A stretch of 30,000 nt of DNA from Theodoxus fluviatilis (GCA_034096865.1 JAWQFJ010000574.1:87501-117500), one strand, 5' to 3'. Positions 18,262-28,312 are shown, counted from the stretch's first letter. Made by a program: numbers and translations. Notes: generated by a model not told the origin, from the letters alone.

Positions 18262-18980
18262 GTAAAAATAGCACCGTAAGGCGAATACTCACTAATGCTT
18301 CTCTTGCTTAAACATTTTAAAACAATATTTCGCGTATGTTGCGAGTGAACTTGGAAGTGATACTTGCTTCTCTCTAAAAGTGATTTTATTTCATGGTCCT
18401 TATTCCGTAAGCTACTCTATGCTAATCAAGTCAACAACTTTGCATTCGTAATATATTAGTATATTTGCATCGAATCAGTCAACATATGTCGAATTTACGA
18501 GATCACACATAGAAAAGCAACTCGACTGTACATTAACAAAGTTGTGTACTGTTTTTTCGGGAGAGAGTGGGCTGGAGGTTTGAAAGTTTATTCTGAGTAG
18601 TGGTTAAAAGTAAGAAAGAAAAGGAAAAGGTATAACAATAATTAGATTACCAATTTGTCTTCGGAAGTTACGACTAGATTTTTTAAAAGTAATTTGTCAC
18701 ACTTTTCCCATTCTACCTTCCACATCTTTTTCGAGTCTTTGCTATTAAAGACATACCTTAAACAGAACAACTCCTCACATGAAAACATAACAAGAAAACG
18801 ATGCAAAAACTGCCACTATTGACTAAAAAAAATTCGTCAGGTCTGATATCTTACTTCATCCATCAGAATAGCATTAAAAAATGAGTTGTGGTCAAAGGTG
18901 ACACTGAACAATCATGATCCCGAAGATAAAGTTTTTTTTCTGCCTATTTTTCAACTCCCTCTTTAGTTGTTGCTGGATTA
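18262..18980. other. AT-rich non-coding stretch
   Basis: About 700 bp with no repeat array, exon-like frame or RNA gene that I can see. It ends in the pyrimidine tract and CAG that precede the candidate exon at 18984. Confidence 0.55.
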
Positions 18981-18983
18981 CAG

Positions 18984-19262
18984 AGGTCGGCATCGACAAG
19001 GGCCGGGTCCACGCAGCTGTCTGCAGTCCAGACATGGGGTCTTCAACCCACAGGGGTCCACTTCAGCAAGGTGCAAGCAACCGCGAAAAACTGCACAAGC
19101 CGTGCACAGGAGATTCTTGATAACGGGACGTCCACGGGGCTAATTTTCGTCTGCACGCCAGGAATGACAGATGGCCAGCGACAAAGCTGGTGGCAGACAA
19201 TTAATGATTTTTGTCGAGACGTGAAAACAGCAATCATGTTATTGCACCGCTCAATTCCGTGA
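18984..19262 (+). CDS. Candidate terminal exon, 92 codons, possible vWA fragment
   Basis: A T-rich stretch and GGATTACAG end at 18983. The phase-0 frame then runs 92 codons to TGA (19260-19262), and AATAAA at 19816-19821 with GT-rich sequence just after it could end the transcript. The frame includes two N-glycosylation sequons (Asn-Cys-Thr, Asn-Gly-Thr) and Pro-Gly-Met-Thr-Asp-Gly-Gln. A second plus-strand frame, offset by two bases, reads Val-Gly-Ile-Asp-Lys-Gly-Arg-Val-His-Ala-Ala-Val. Arg-Val-x-x-Ala-Val and Gly-Thr-x-Thr-Gly with Thr-Asp-Gly occur in von Willebrand A domains, so this could be a frameshifted vWA remnant. The spacing between those motifs is too short for an intact domain. 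A minus-strand frame of 93 codons overlaps, so strand is not settled. Confidence 0.3.
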   Translation, partial: RSASTRAGSTQLSAVQTWGLQPTGVHFSKVQATAKNCTSRAQEILDNGTSTGLIFVCTPGMTDGQRQSWWQTINDFCRDVKTAIMLLHRSIP

Positions 19263-19264
19263 TG

Positions 19265-19835
19265 ACAGATAGCGACGAGGGAGGGTAGGCCTGCGGATTC
19301 ATTATTCATATGGGGGCTGAGCAAAAGCGTTTGGCCGTGATCAAAATTTTATGACCTCTGTAACTGCTGCAGCAAATCCGTCATGACCGTCTTGGAGAAG
19401 GGGGTCTTGCAACGTGGAGGTTCTGAGGGAGAGAGGGAAGAAGGACTCCGATGACAGAAGGGCGGTGGACTGTTCGCTCCCCATCCCAGTCATCAAGGCG
19501 TAAACGGGGCACATGCGAGGGCAATGACTCCTACTGAGGCGGAAGTGATAGCCGTGCTGCCCTTCTATGCGGCGCCCTCGCTTCCCCCCTGAAATGGCCG
19601 CATTGGTGGTGCATGTAGGGGCAGCGTGTGCCATGCTGGGCGTGCATGAGCAATGTGCATGAAATTCGGACGGAGAAAAAGCGATTATTAATGCCTTCCC
19701 TATCACAAAAGTCCCAGTGCTTCGCCGTCTTCCAGCTGTACGTTTCTTTGCTCATAGTCTTAGGCCGTCCTCATTCTACTCATCCACTTTGTAAAGTAGG
19801 TCAAGGTTAATGACAAATAAAGTGTAAATTAAGAG
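19265..19835. other. Non-coding or 3' UTR-like stretch
   Basis: A 121-codon minus-strand frame (19341-19706) has no splice support. AATAAA at 19816-19821 on the plus strand may be the poly(A) signal of the 18984 exon. Nothing else recognised. Confidence 0.4.
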
Positions 19836-19836
19836 C

Positions 19837-20016
19837 TTTTGTTGTTGTTGTTGTTGTTGCGATGCTTGTTCTTGTCGTTGCTGCCGTTGTTGTCTGGAAA
19901 TTGTTGCTGTTGTTGTAATGGTGGTCATTGTTGTTGTTGATGCTGTCGTCTTAAAACTGCTGCTGTTGTTGTTATAGTTGTTGCTACTGCTGTTGCTGTC
20001 ATCTTCGGCGGCGGCT
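19837..20016. repeat. Imperfect TTG/CTG trinucleotide repeat
   Basis: A clean (TTG)n run of about 23 bp at 19837-19859 is followed by GTTGCTGTTGTT-type degenerate units to about 20016. Confidence 0.9.
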
Positions 20017-20310
20017 TTATCAGCGTGATGCTCTTTTTGTCAAGTCAGAACTAAAAACAAAGCCCTGTTTTTCAGACGAAAAGGTTTTTGCATTCAATTG
20101 CATTGTCATTCCACTGCAAACTTTAAATAAGCGAAACTGTCATGTGAGAATTCGAAACATTTGGAAGATATCTCTATTACATGATTACAACGACGTAATA
20201 AGTTACAGGAAAGTTCCATGCAGTCGTTTGGAAGCACACGTCTACGTACACAATCGAACGCACAAGTGCATGCACAAAATGATCCATGCATATTGCACTC
20301 CTCTCAAATC

Positions 20311-20413
<103 letters not shown>

Positions 20414-20831
20414 GTTAATCACTCCTACACTGCTCTCATTCATTTGCTCGCTCACTCCTCAGTCTCTCGCTCTGTTGCGTTCTGGCTCACACTTACTCAC
20501 TTGATCACTCGCCAATCACTTCCAAAACATTACTTCAATCGGCTGCTCACTTTTTCGCTCACTAATTCATGAACACTCACAGTACACATACATCTGCTCG
20601 CATTCATTAAAACACGTAACCACAGCAGTGCCAATGACGACCGGCGCGTGTTTTTGAGTGCTGCTTTTAAAATGTATCATTAAAGCGAAAGTAGTCATCT
20701 TGTAAACGTAACTGTGAAAGGAAAATTTGGTAGGAAGAATAGGCTTGTCATTTTCTTTGTCCGAATTTTTTCTCTGTCGTGTTGAGTTCTGCGCTCAAAG
20801 GGAAAGCCCCGAAGTGTTTGAGTTCCGAAAA

Positions 20832-20922
20832 ACAAAACCAAACCAAAAACCAAACCAAACCAAACCAAAACCATATAAACCAAACCAAACCAAAACCACA
20901 AACCAAACCAAACCAAATCTGC
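20832..20922. repeat. CCAAA/CCAAAA repeat
   Basis: About 90 bp of ACCAAACC and AACCAAAACC units with one CATATAAA interruption. Lys-Pro-Asn-Gln-Thr frames here are artefacts. Confidence 0.95.
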
Positions 20923-21037
20923 AGAGCATCTCGATCATTGCCATGCTTACAAAAAATTTATCACTGCCGTTAGATCATTTTCTTGAACATGAAAACAAAG
21001 TTGTGTAACCCGAAAGGGTTTACAAATCTCAATGAAA

Positions 21038-21124
21038 TCATGGCTCTTCCACGTATGCTGTTTCAACATATCCCCTTGTAGTCCAGCAGGAATGTGCAAG
21101 AAACAGCTTAAATTGTTCATATTG
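21038..21124 (-). CDS. Candidate short terminal exon (28 codons)
   Basis: On the minus strand the tract TTTCTTACACTTTTCTCCC then TTGCTACAG is an excellent acceptor ending at 21125. The phase-0 frame that follows starts Gln-Tyr-Glu-Gln-Phe-Lys-Leu-Phe-Leu-Ala-His, gives 28 mixed codons ending Glu-Glu-Pro, then TGA at 21040-21038. No poly(A) signal was found close by. A different, longer minus-strand frame also covers the region. The splice site is better evidence than the frame. Family not recognised. Confidence 0.27.
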   Translation of the reverse strand, partial: QYEQFKLFLAHSCWTTRGYVETAYVEEP

Positions 21125-21129
21125 CTGTA

Positions 21130-21689
21130 GCAAGGGAGAAAAGTGTAAGAAACTATTGTTTGAATGCTAAAAAAAATATTCCAACTCAAAGGCATCGCGA
21201 AAAACAAATAATGTATTCGTAAGAAGCAAGAATATTTCACGTATTTAGCGGACGACGCATCCACAGGACACTGAAAACGCAGCTCTGCAACAAAAATACT
21301 TAAAAAATTTAAATATACACAGGTACAATAAATTATCAAGAATTGCTTCCGAATACTTTTGTTCAGATCAAGGCTTTGCTGATTTATCTGTCAGAGTTTT
21401 GCTTTTGACAAGGTTCACGTGACTTTTACGGCAGAAAAGTTCCAGGCTGTGATAGGCTGCTTGCAATGAATGTATGTTGCTATTATGGGTATCGCCATTC
21501 TTTTGTGGTAATGCTTACTACGAATTGTAACACTATAGTTTTCCATGATTATGTGATGATGTATCATGATGTGGCATTGATTTCATTAGCAATGCTTACT
21601 TCGATCGGTTAGGAGTTAATTGGTCTATATGTCTGTGATACGCAGGGCAAAATAAAACATTATCTTGACTTTTTTTCTACCTAGAATTA
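21130..21689. other. AT-rich non-coding stretch
   Basis: Nothing recognisable apart from the pyrimidine tract (minus strand) feeding the 21125 acceptor. Confidence 0.55.
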
Positions 21690-22000
21690 TATTTGGAGGT
21701 GAAGCAAGGCCAAGGTCCAGAATGTGCTTGTTGTAAAAGCCTCTCGCTTTGTCTCGACCGTCTCTTAACATTTCCAATTAAATATTTCTCTCGACTCCTC
21801 TTTGGTATATTACATTCCTACTCTTCGGAAATGAACACCTTTTTTTCCATTCTCTAATGCTACATTCTTCGACCTCTGAGGCAAAGCAAGGTCAAGATTG
21901 ATGATAGAAATGTAAAAAAATGTCTCACTGCGATACGTCCGTTCCGAAATTCCATGAAATATTTTTTTCCTCGACTTGTCGTCGGACAAACATTCGCTCT
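21690..22000 (+). repeat. Diverged tandem duplication, period about 180 bp
   Basis: The block from GGTGAAGCAAGGCCAAGG (about 21698) through AAATATTTCTCTCGAC (about 21780) is matched from GGCAAAGCAAGGTCAAGA (about 21880) through AAATATTTTTTTCCTCGAC (about 21957). Landmarks are offset by 178-182 bp. Identity between landmarks is only moderate. Confidence 0.5.
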
Positions 22001-22320
22001 CTATAATCCTCTCCCTGCAGCGAGAACCTCGGTGTCATTGTTCAACTGTGTTGTTGAACTTTTAGGCACATACTATTCTAACTCAATTCTAAGTGTTGTA
22101 TTTCCAGGTCCAAAGATAAAGAAATTTTGATTTTCGGATTTCTACACATGTATTAAAAATATGCCGAGTTCCGAAAAGTTAATGGTTGTCCAAATGGAGA
22201 AGATGTGCATCTATTTATTTATATCGCAATCATTAAATACAATAGTATTGGCGAAATTATATCGATCCATAATGTTATCTTTGTTCGCCTGTGGATTATC
22301 TCCTGTGTGTAGGTTTAGAC
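22001..22320. other. AT-rich non-coding stretch
   Basis: Nothing recognised before the GT array. Confidence 0.55.
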
Positions 22321-22330
22321 TTTCGCGTGT

Positions 22331-22352
22331 GCGTGGATGTGCGCGCGCCTCT

Positions 22353-22403
<51 letters not shown>

Positions 22404-22440
22404 CGTGCCTGTCTGTCTGTGTGTGTGTGTGTGTATCTGT

Positions 22441-22482
<42 letters not shown>

Positions 22483-22939
22483 GTCTGTTTGCGTGTGTGT
22501 GTATCTGTGTGTGTGTGTGTATGTGCGTGTGTCTGTCTGTGTGTGTGTGTGTATTTGTGTGTGTGTGTGTGTGTATCTGTGTGTGTGTGTGTGTGTGTAT
22601 GTGCATGTGTCTGTCTGTGTGTGTATTTTTGTGTGTGTGTGTGTGTGTATCTGTGTGTCTGTGTGTGTATGTGTGTGTGTGTGTGTGTGTGTCTGTCTGT
22701 CTGTCTGTCTGTCTGTGTGCGTGTGTCTGTCTGTGTGTGTGTGTGTCTGTCTGTTTGCATGTCTGTCAGTCGTCGTGTCTGTCAGAATGTGTGTGTGTGC
22801 ATGTATGTGTATGTGTGTGTGTGTGTTTGTGTGTCTGCTGTGTGTGTCCTACTGTGTGTGTGTGTCTTCCTGTGTGTGTGTCCGTCTGTATGTGTGTCTG
22901 TCTGTCTATCTGTGTCTGATTGTCTATCTGTCCTTCTCT
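22331..22939. repeat. GT/GC microsatellite with TCTG interruptions
   Basis: A GCGCGCGCGCGCG block at about 22355-22368 leads into nearly 600 bp of (GT)n broken by TCTGT, CATGT and TTTGT words, grading into TGTC repeats. Cys-Val frames of several hundred codons are artefacts of the array. Confidence 0.96.
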
Positions 22940-22998
22940 GTCTGTCTGTCTGTCTGTCTGTTTGTGTGTCTGTCTGTCTGTCTGCCTGTCAGACTCAC

Positions 22999-23052
<54 letters not shown>

Positions 23053-23090
23053 AGACTCACTCTGTCTGTCTGTCTGTCTGCCTGCCTGCC

Positions 23091-23154
<64 letters not shown>

Positions 23155-23158
23155 AGAC
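22940..23158. repeat. TGTC tetranucleotide array
   Basis: (TCTG)n with the word CAGACTC recurring at about 22990, 23052 and 23154 and a TGCCTGCC patch at about 23080. The recurring interruption suggests duplication of array segments of about 60-100 bp. Confidence 0.96.
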
Positions 23159-23211
23159 TCTGTCGGTCGGTCTCTTATGATATGGATATGGAGTCCGTCA
23201 ATATTTGAAAG

Positions 23212-23482
23212 ACACGCCGTCATCCTTTATTTTCCTTTTGTAAAACTGGTGGAGATGCTACACGCCGTCATCCTTCCTTTTCCTTTTGTAAAACTGGTGG
23301 AGATGCTACACGCCGTCATCCTTTATTTTCCTTTTGTAAAACTGGTGGAGATGCTACACGCCGTCATCCTTCCTTTTCCTTTTGTAAAACTGGTGGAGAT
23401 GCTACACGCCGTCATCCTTTATTTTTCTTTTGTAAAACTGATGGAGATGCTACACGCCGTCATCCTTTATTTTTCTTTTGTA
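23212..23482 (+). repeat. 48-bp minisatellite, five units plus a partial
   Basis: Units start at 23212, 23260, 23308, 23356 and 23404, with a partial at 23452. Each contains ACACGCCGTCATCCTT and ends GGTGGAGATGCT. Units alternate between CCTTTATT and CCTTCCTT (1 and 3 against 2 and 4), a 96-bp dimer pattern; units 5 and 6 share TTTTTCTTTTG. The length is a multiple of three, so one frame reads a 16-residue repeat, AVILYFPFVKLVEMLH, joined to the translated TGTC array. No start or promoter supports translation. Confidence 0.96.
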
Positions 23483-23489
23483 CCCCCAA

Positions 23490-24355
23490 AAATGGCGAAA
23501 CCAACAATTAACTTGACGTAAACAGTGCAAGGGTGAACCTATTCACAAAAAGATTGTGGCAGATTGACAACACCGCACCCACAAGCGCAGCCATTTTGCA
23601 ACACGTGAAGCGTGCTGTGTATCAGGCAGGGCCCATGTAGAGGCAGACATTTGTTGCATCTCCTCAGCTTCCGAAGCCAAGTGACTGAGGCTGGCAAAAC
23701 TCTCAAGGCCAGTGGGAGCCGTTCTGGACACACCGACTCCAAGCTGCAGATGCGTGCAGGGAGCTCATCAGGTGTGCATGCACCAAAGGCTGCAAGGAAA
23801 GATGTGGATGTGTCGGAGAGGTGTTACGGTGCACAGCTTTATATACCTGTGTGTGTAGCCGTGCGTGAAATGGAGCAAATGCTGCTGCTCGGTGAAAATG
23901 CAAAGTCTCAGGTACTCGAATGTATCTGTTTCTTAACTTCATATTTTGTTTATATGTATGAGAATACCTGTATTAAACTGTGTAATGTGTCACTTGTTAC
24001 AATTTACATGTTTTTGAGATTGTTCTTGATGAAAAAAGGTGTGTTTGCTTTTTAACTCTTGTAAAACGTACACATTCAGACATCTTAACGCATACTAAAA
24101 TATGCTTTCACTCACGATAGAGTTAAAATACAGAGATAAATTCACAGAGAAAAATATATGCAGAAACAAGGTCACACTCCCTACCAGATAAGTAAGTAGA
24201 TTTAGTGCGTTTGATAGGCTTTAATGAGAAGGTTTCGTTGTACATGTTTCAAGTCTATTTAAAATCAATGTCAGAGTGTCTTTGTCATTTTGATATCATC
24301 ATTATGATGTTATCGTATCAAAATGACAATATGTATGAGTTTTAGACTTCTAATA
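23490..24355. other. Unassigned stretch with coding-like patch 23540-23850
   Basis: Between 23540 and 23850 frames are open on both strands. On the minus strand TATATAAAG occurs at 23838-23846 and a good acceptor-like CTTTCCTTGCAG near 23790. On the plus strand there is an acceptor-like CATCTCCTCAG at about 23668. The evidence does not settle which strand, if any, is coding. The rest, 23860-24355, is AT-rich with an imperfect hairpin at 24284-24327. Confidence 0.35.
24284..24327. repeat. Imperfect palindrome (hairpin)
   Basis: The arms GTCATTTTGATA (24284-24295) and TATCAAAATGAC (24316-24327) are perfectly complementary over 12 bp. The 20-bp centre contains CATCAT and ATGATG, which extend the stem with a bulge. 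Confidence 0.75.
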
Positions 24356-24524
24356 TGACCACCACCACCACCCCTTCTGTAATCGACTTTTGACCTAATT
24401 CTGTTTAATAAATAATAGTCGAATTCAAAATGCCTCTAGGTTTAAAATGCTTGAAGACATTACAAGGAACCATCGTGCCAAATTTCACTCTTGTTACATG
24501 ATTTTGAACAATTTCATCACTTTC

Positions 24525-24712
24525 CGTCTGGACTATCCTAGGTTGGGGCAAGAACAGACCCATGGTATTGTCATACGCCATGCGACAAAGGCGAATGACA
24601 GGGGACGTCGAGACTTAACTCTCTCCTGCTCTCAATTCCTCTAGTGATTCCCATGTGAATAGCTAAACCCAGCCTTGAAAGGTTGATAGGCTACAAAACC
24701 TCATTCATCTTC
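24525..24712 (+). mobile_element. Retroposon-like element, copy 6
   Basis: The 5' block GGTTGGGGCAAGAACAGACC (24541-24560) matches copies 3-5. The 3' block CCTTGAAAGGTTGATAGGCT then ACAAAACC (24673-24700) is a diverged form of the family end and is followed by a CATTCATCTTCATT tail. It shares CTCTAGTGATT with copy 2, so copies 2 and 6 may be one subgroup. Confidence 0.55.
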
Positions 24713-24817
24713 ATTATTTCAACTTGATAGAGTCATGTGATATATGGTCGAAGGAAGGCAAAGAAAGTTTGCACATTTATTTCAATCAGCTTTTGTTCCT
24801 GCATGGAATGTTTTTTG

Positions 24818-24868
24818 GGGGGAGTGGTGGTGGTGGGGTGGTGGTGGTGATGGTGTACAAGCTTGTTT

Positions 24869-24929
<61 letters not shown>

Positions 24930-24930
24930 C
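24818..24930. repeat. GGT run and GT microsatellite
   Basis: A G-rich block of GGTGGTGG words (about 24818-24856) is followed by (GT)n at 24871-24926 and a GCGCGCGCCCGCG block. The GGT block could form a G-quadruplex. Confidence 0.93.
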
Positions 24931-25029
24931 GCGCGCCCGCGTGTGTGTGTATAATTCATACTCGCTGTTCATCAAACTTGCCATGCCATCATGACACAAC
25001 CCTTCTTTTGTCTCTCCTTATTTTCAATC

Positions 25030-25258
25030 AGCCTTCAATCCCAGTTTTGCATCTCGGTCCATCTCCTAAGCTACCTCTTCTTTCCTCCATCCGTAATCAT
25101 TCTCTCTCGCACCCAAGTTTCTTCCCCTCACAGTCACATCTCATCCAAACTCCCCTTTACCCCCACCTTCCTCTCAGTTACCCCCCACCCCCACCTCATA
25201 CACCTTTTCTTCCCTCTCTCTCCTTCGCCCCCCACCCCCACCCCTCTACCCGTGGTCC
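25030..25258. repeat. Pyrimidine-rich degenerate tract
   Basis: C/T-rich sequence with CCCCACCCC and CTTCCTC words. It ends abruptly near 25258, after which the strand bias begins to reverse. Confidence 0.7.
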
Positions 25259-25429
25259 AGGAGGGGGACGGGCGTTGTGGCCCTCTACGGGCAACAATGA
25301 CACGTGGGCTGCTGGCGAGGGCTCGCAGCAAACATTCTCTCGCCGTCAACAAAGCAGCTCCGGGAACATATGCCGCGTTCAGAGCGATTAAGCCACTCCG
25401 CCACAACGTCCCGCCTAGCAGGGCGCCCT

Positions 25430-26220
25430 GAAAAGTGGGGAAGGGGTGGAGGGAGTGGCGAGGGGAGGGGGAGATGGTGTGAGGTAGGGGGTAGGGAGAA
25501 AGGGGAAGTGAGGTCAAGGGAGCGGGGGGGGGAGAAAGGTACATGGGGAGGGGGATGTTGAGACGAGGTAGGCCTGTGGGGGAGTGGGAGGCGGAGGTGG
25601 TGTAAAGGAGAAAGAGGTGGAGGAAAGGAGAGAGAGAGAGAGAGATGAAAGAATGATATAGGGAACTGGTGAAGGAGAGGTAGGGGAAAGAAAGAAAAGA
25701 TGGAACAAACGAAACAGAAGGGGCGGGAAGTCTGGAGAGAGAAAAAAAGGACGTGGAGATAGAGGAGAGAAGAGGAGAAAGAAGGAAAAAGTGGGGAAAG
25801 AGGGGGAAAGTCTTTGTTGGATAGGACCGAGGCGAGAAATGAATGAAAAAGAATGAAAAAAGGGCCCTATTGGGTCAGGGTTTCGGGGATGCGTCGATGG
25901 GGTGGGGGTGGGAGTGGATGTGGGGTGGGGTGAGTGGAGCGAGTGACGGTCATGACAAGAGGAGCCAGAGGCAGGGAAAGGAAGACACTGTGGTAATGGT
26001 GAGAAGGACACACCTTTATTTACTAGGTAGGACGGGGTTGGAATAGTGTGAGACTGGGGCTGTGGAGGAAAATAATGCAGGGACTTAGACCAAAGTGGGA
26101 CTGACAGAATGAGAACGGCATATTATGAGGGTGAAGGGAAAAGGAGCTTGAGGAAGGGGGTCACAAAGGAAGTGGAAGGGGAGCGGGAAGGGGGAGATAG
26201 GGTACTGAGGGTTAATTGAA
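25430..26220. repeat. Purine-rich (GGGGA/GAAAG) degenerate tract
   Basis: Nearly 800 bp of strongly purine-biased plus strand, with many runs of three to eight G and a GAGAGAGAGAGA block near 25630. It contains many G-quadruplex-type clusters. Open frames here are compositional. Confidence 0.8.
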
Positions 26221-26398
26221 GACAACAAGGAGCGACGACGGCGCGAGGTTTGTGCATTTTTAGCAGTAAGACAAGAAGAGAAAATCTATCAGTCGTGCTT
26301 TGTTACCGTGCTTGAGAAGATAGCGCAGTGAGAGAGGCTCAAGATGCGAGAGAAGGAATGTGTGCATTCGACCCGCCCTCTGCTTCTGGGCTGCACAG

Positions 26399-26545
26399 GA
26401 AGGCAACCTTTACATTCTGGAGATGGAAAACAACGTGACCTGTCAGGAAAGGAACGATAACTGTAGGCTAAAGGAGAGTACCGGGTGCAAATTTGTCGAG
26501 AACGTGCAGCTACAAAATAAGAAATTTCGCACGAAACGGCGAAAG
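26399..26545 (+). CDS. Candidate internal exon, 49 codons, phase 0 to phase 0
   Basis: CCGCCCTCTGCTTCTGGGCT then GCACAG is a good acceptor ending at 26398. The frame Glu-Gly-Asn-Leu-Tyr-Ile-Leu-Glu-Met-Glu-Asn-Asn-Val-Thr-Cys continues 49 codons without repeats and ends in the basic run Phe-Arg-Thr-Lys-Arg-Arg-Lys at donor AAAG|GTAATA. Both ends are phase 0, so the exon could be included or skipped without shifting frame. It has three Cys, one N-glycosylation sequon (Asn-Val-Thr) and a dibasic/furin-like or nuclear-signal-like end. Extracellular or nuclear are both possible. No family recognised. Confidence 0.37.
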
Positions 26546-26599
26546 GTAATAAATTGCAGCGTGAGGGTGAGTCGGGCAAACATGTCAAATGCTAAGGCA

Positions 26600-27175
26600 A
26601 ACGGGGGGTAACATTACAGAAAATATCCAAGATTTATCGGAGGAAGTCTGTGGGTAGTAGAAGTAGGGTTACTGACAAAGAGTGAAACAGGAGCAAAGAA
26701 GGGATTTCGAGAGAGGGCAGCGATTCATTCTGAATAAATGTAATGTTTTAAAAGAACTCGGAAGCACCGAGTAACACATGTTTTTGCCTGCATGTTTGTG
26801 TTTCCTTGACATGGTGGGAATAAATAACAATGAATGACAGAAGTATTTAGTTACGATCTAGAAAATACTCGTACTAAGATGTCTATGCGGCCGAAAACAG
26901 TTGCTAGAATGTATGGCTGGGAACGCACTGCGAACAATAACAGCGCCATTATGAATTCGACAAAGAGCAACAACAAGTCAGACAAAGGACAATTCTTTAA
27001 ACAGGTGGGATAAAGTGCTCTACAGGAACGATGACAAATAATAATAAAAAAGAACATCTATGCAAGGTTTTTAAAGATTCGAATACATTTGTCAATAGCT
27101 GAGCATTTTTGAAAGGTTTTAGTAGAGTGAGATGTTCAGGCGCCAACAGAGAGTCTCACACTGGCATTTGGCCAG
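26600..27175. other. AT-rich non-coding stretch
   Basis: No supported gene. A minus-strand frame starts ATGGCGCTG near 26951 but has no promoter-like or splice context that I trust. Confidence 0.5.
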
Positions 27176-27178
<3 letters not shown>

Positions 27179-27231
<53 letters not shown>

Positions 27232-27289
27232 ACTCTCTCTTTCTGTCTCTCTCTGTCTCTCTCTCTTTCATTCTCTGTCTCTCTCACTG

Positions 27290-27335
<46 letters not shown>

Positions 27336-27431
27336 ACTCTCTCTCTCACTTTCTCTCTCACTCTCTCTCTTTCTCTCTCACACTCTTTCTCACTCTCTCT
27401 CACTTTCTCTCTCTCACTCTCTCTCTCTCTC
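27179..27431. repeat. CT microsatellite
   Basis: About 250 bp of (CT)n with TTTCTC, CACTCT and TGTCTC interruptions. Ser-Leu frames are artefacts. Confidence 0.97.
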
Positions 27432-27611
27432 ATCTTATTCTAAATTCACTTTGTGATTATTTTCATTGTGGTATTTCGTTACCTTGAATTTATTGTGAAT
27501 GATATTATTGGGTAGAATTTGGGTGGGATAGAGGGTGGAGGTGGGTGGGTGGGGGTGGAATGTTTTTATTTTATTTATTTGCTTGCTTGTTCTCACACGG
27601 ACTTGGAAAAT

Positions 27612-28268
27612 AAAGTTCAATCAGTCAATCAATCAATCACTCAATCAATCACCCAATCACTCGCTCGCTCGCTCACTCACTCACTCACTCACTCACTCAC
27701 TCACTCACTCACTCACTCACTCACTCACTCACTCACTCACTCACTCACTCACTCACTCACTCACTCACTCACTCACTCACTCACTCACTCACTCACTCAC
27801 TCACTCACTCACTCACTCACTCACTCACTCACTCACTCACTCACTCACTCACTCACTCACTCACTCACTCACTCACTCCCCACTCACTCACTCACTCACT
27901 CACTCACTCACTCACTCACTCACTCACTCACTCACTCACTCACTCACTACTCACTCACTCACTCACTCACTCACTCACTCACTCACTCACTCACTCACTC
28001 ACTCACTCACTCACTCACTCACTCACTCACTCACTCACTCACTCACTCACTCACTCACTCACTCACTCACTCACTCACTCATCACTCACTCACTCACTCA
28101 CTCACTCACTCACTCACTCACTCACTCACTCACTCACTCACTCACTCACTCACTCACTCACTCACTCACTCACTCACTCACTCACTCACTCACTCACTCA
28201 CTCACTCACTCACTCACTCACTCACTCACTCACTCACTCACTCACTCACTCACTCACTCACTCACTCA
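27612..28268. repeat. ACTC tetranucleotide array with AATC and GCTC edge
   Basis: It begins with (AATC)n at about 27618-27657, passes through CTCGCTCGCTCG at 27660-27671, then gives about 600 bp of (ACTC)n to 28268. Only three interruptions break the core: CCCCACTC near 27878, ACTACTC near 27949 and CATCACTC near 28081. It ends in AATTAATCAA. Ser-Leu-Thr-His frames of over 250 codons are artefacts. Confidence 0.98.
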
Positions 28269-28285
28269 ATTAATCAATATCATTC

Positions 28286-28312
28286 CTCTCTCTCTCTCTC
28301 TCTCTCTCTCTC
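28286..28312. repeat. Short CT microsatellite
   Basis: Perfect (CT)n of about 27 bp just after the ACTC array. Confidence 0.95.

Noticed and set aside
17541..18311. Frames of 200-243 codons with Tyr-Ala-Cys-His and His-Ala-Thr-Ala repeats on both strands
   Set aside because: The minisatellite units A and B contain no stop triplet in any frame; six mutually incompatible frames are open.
22161..23521. Cys/Val-rich frames up to 394 codons, looking like a cysteine-rich secreted protein
   Set aside because: They translate GT and TGTC microsatellites and continue into the 48-bp array in one frame by chance.
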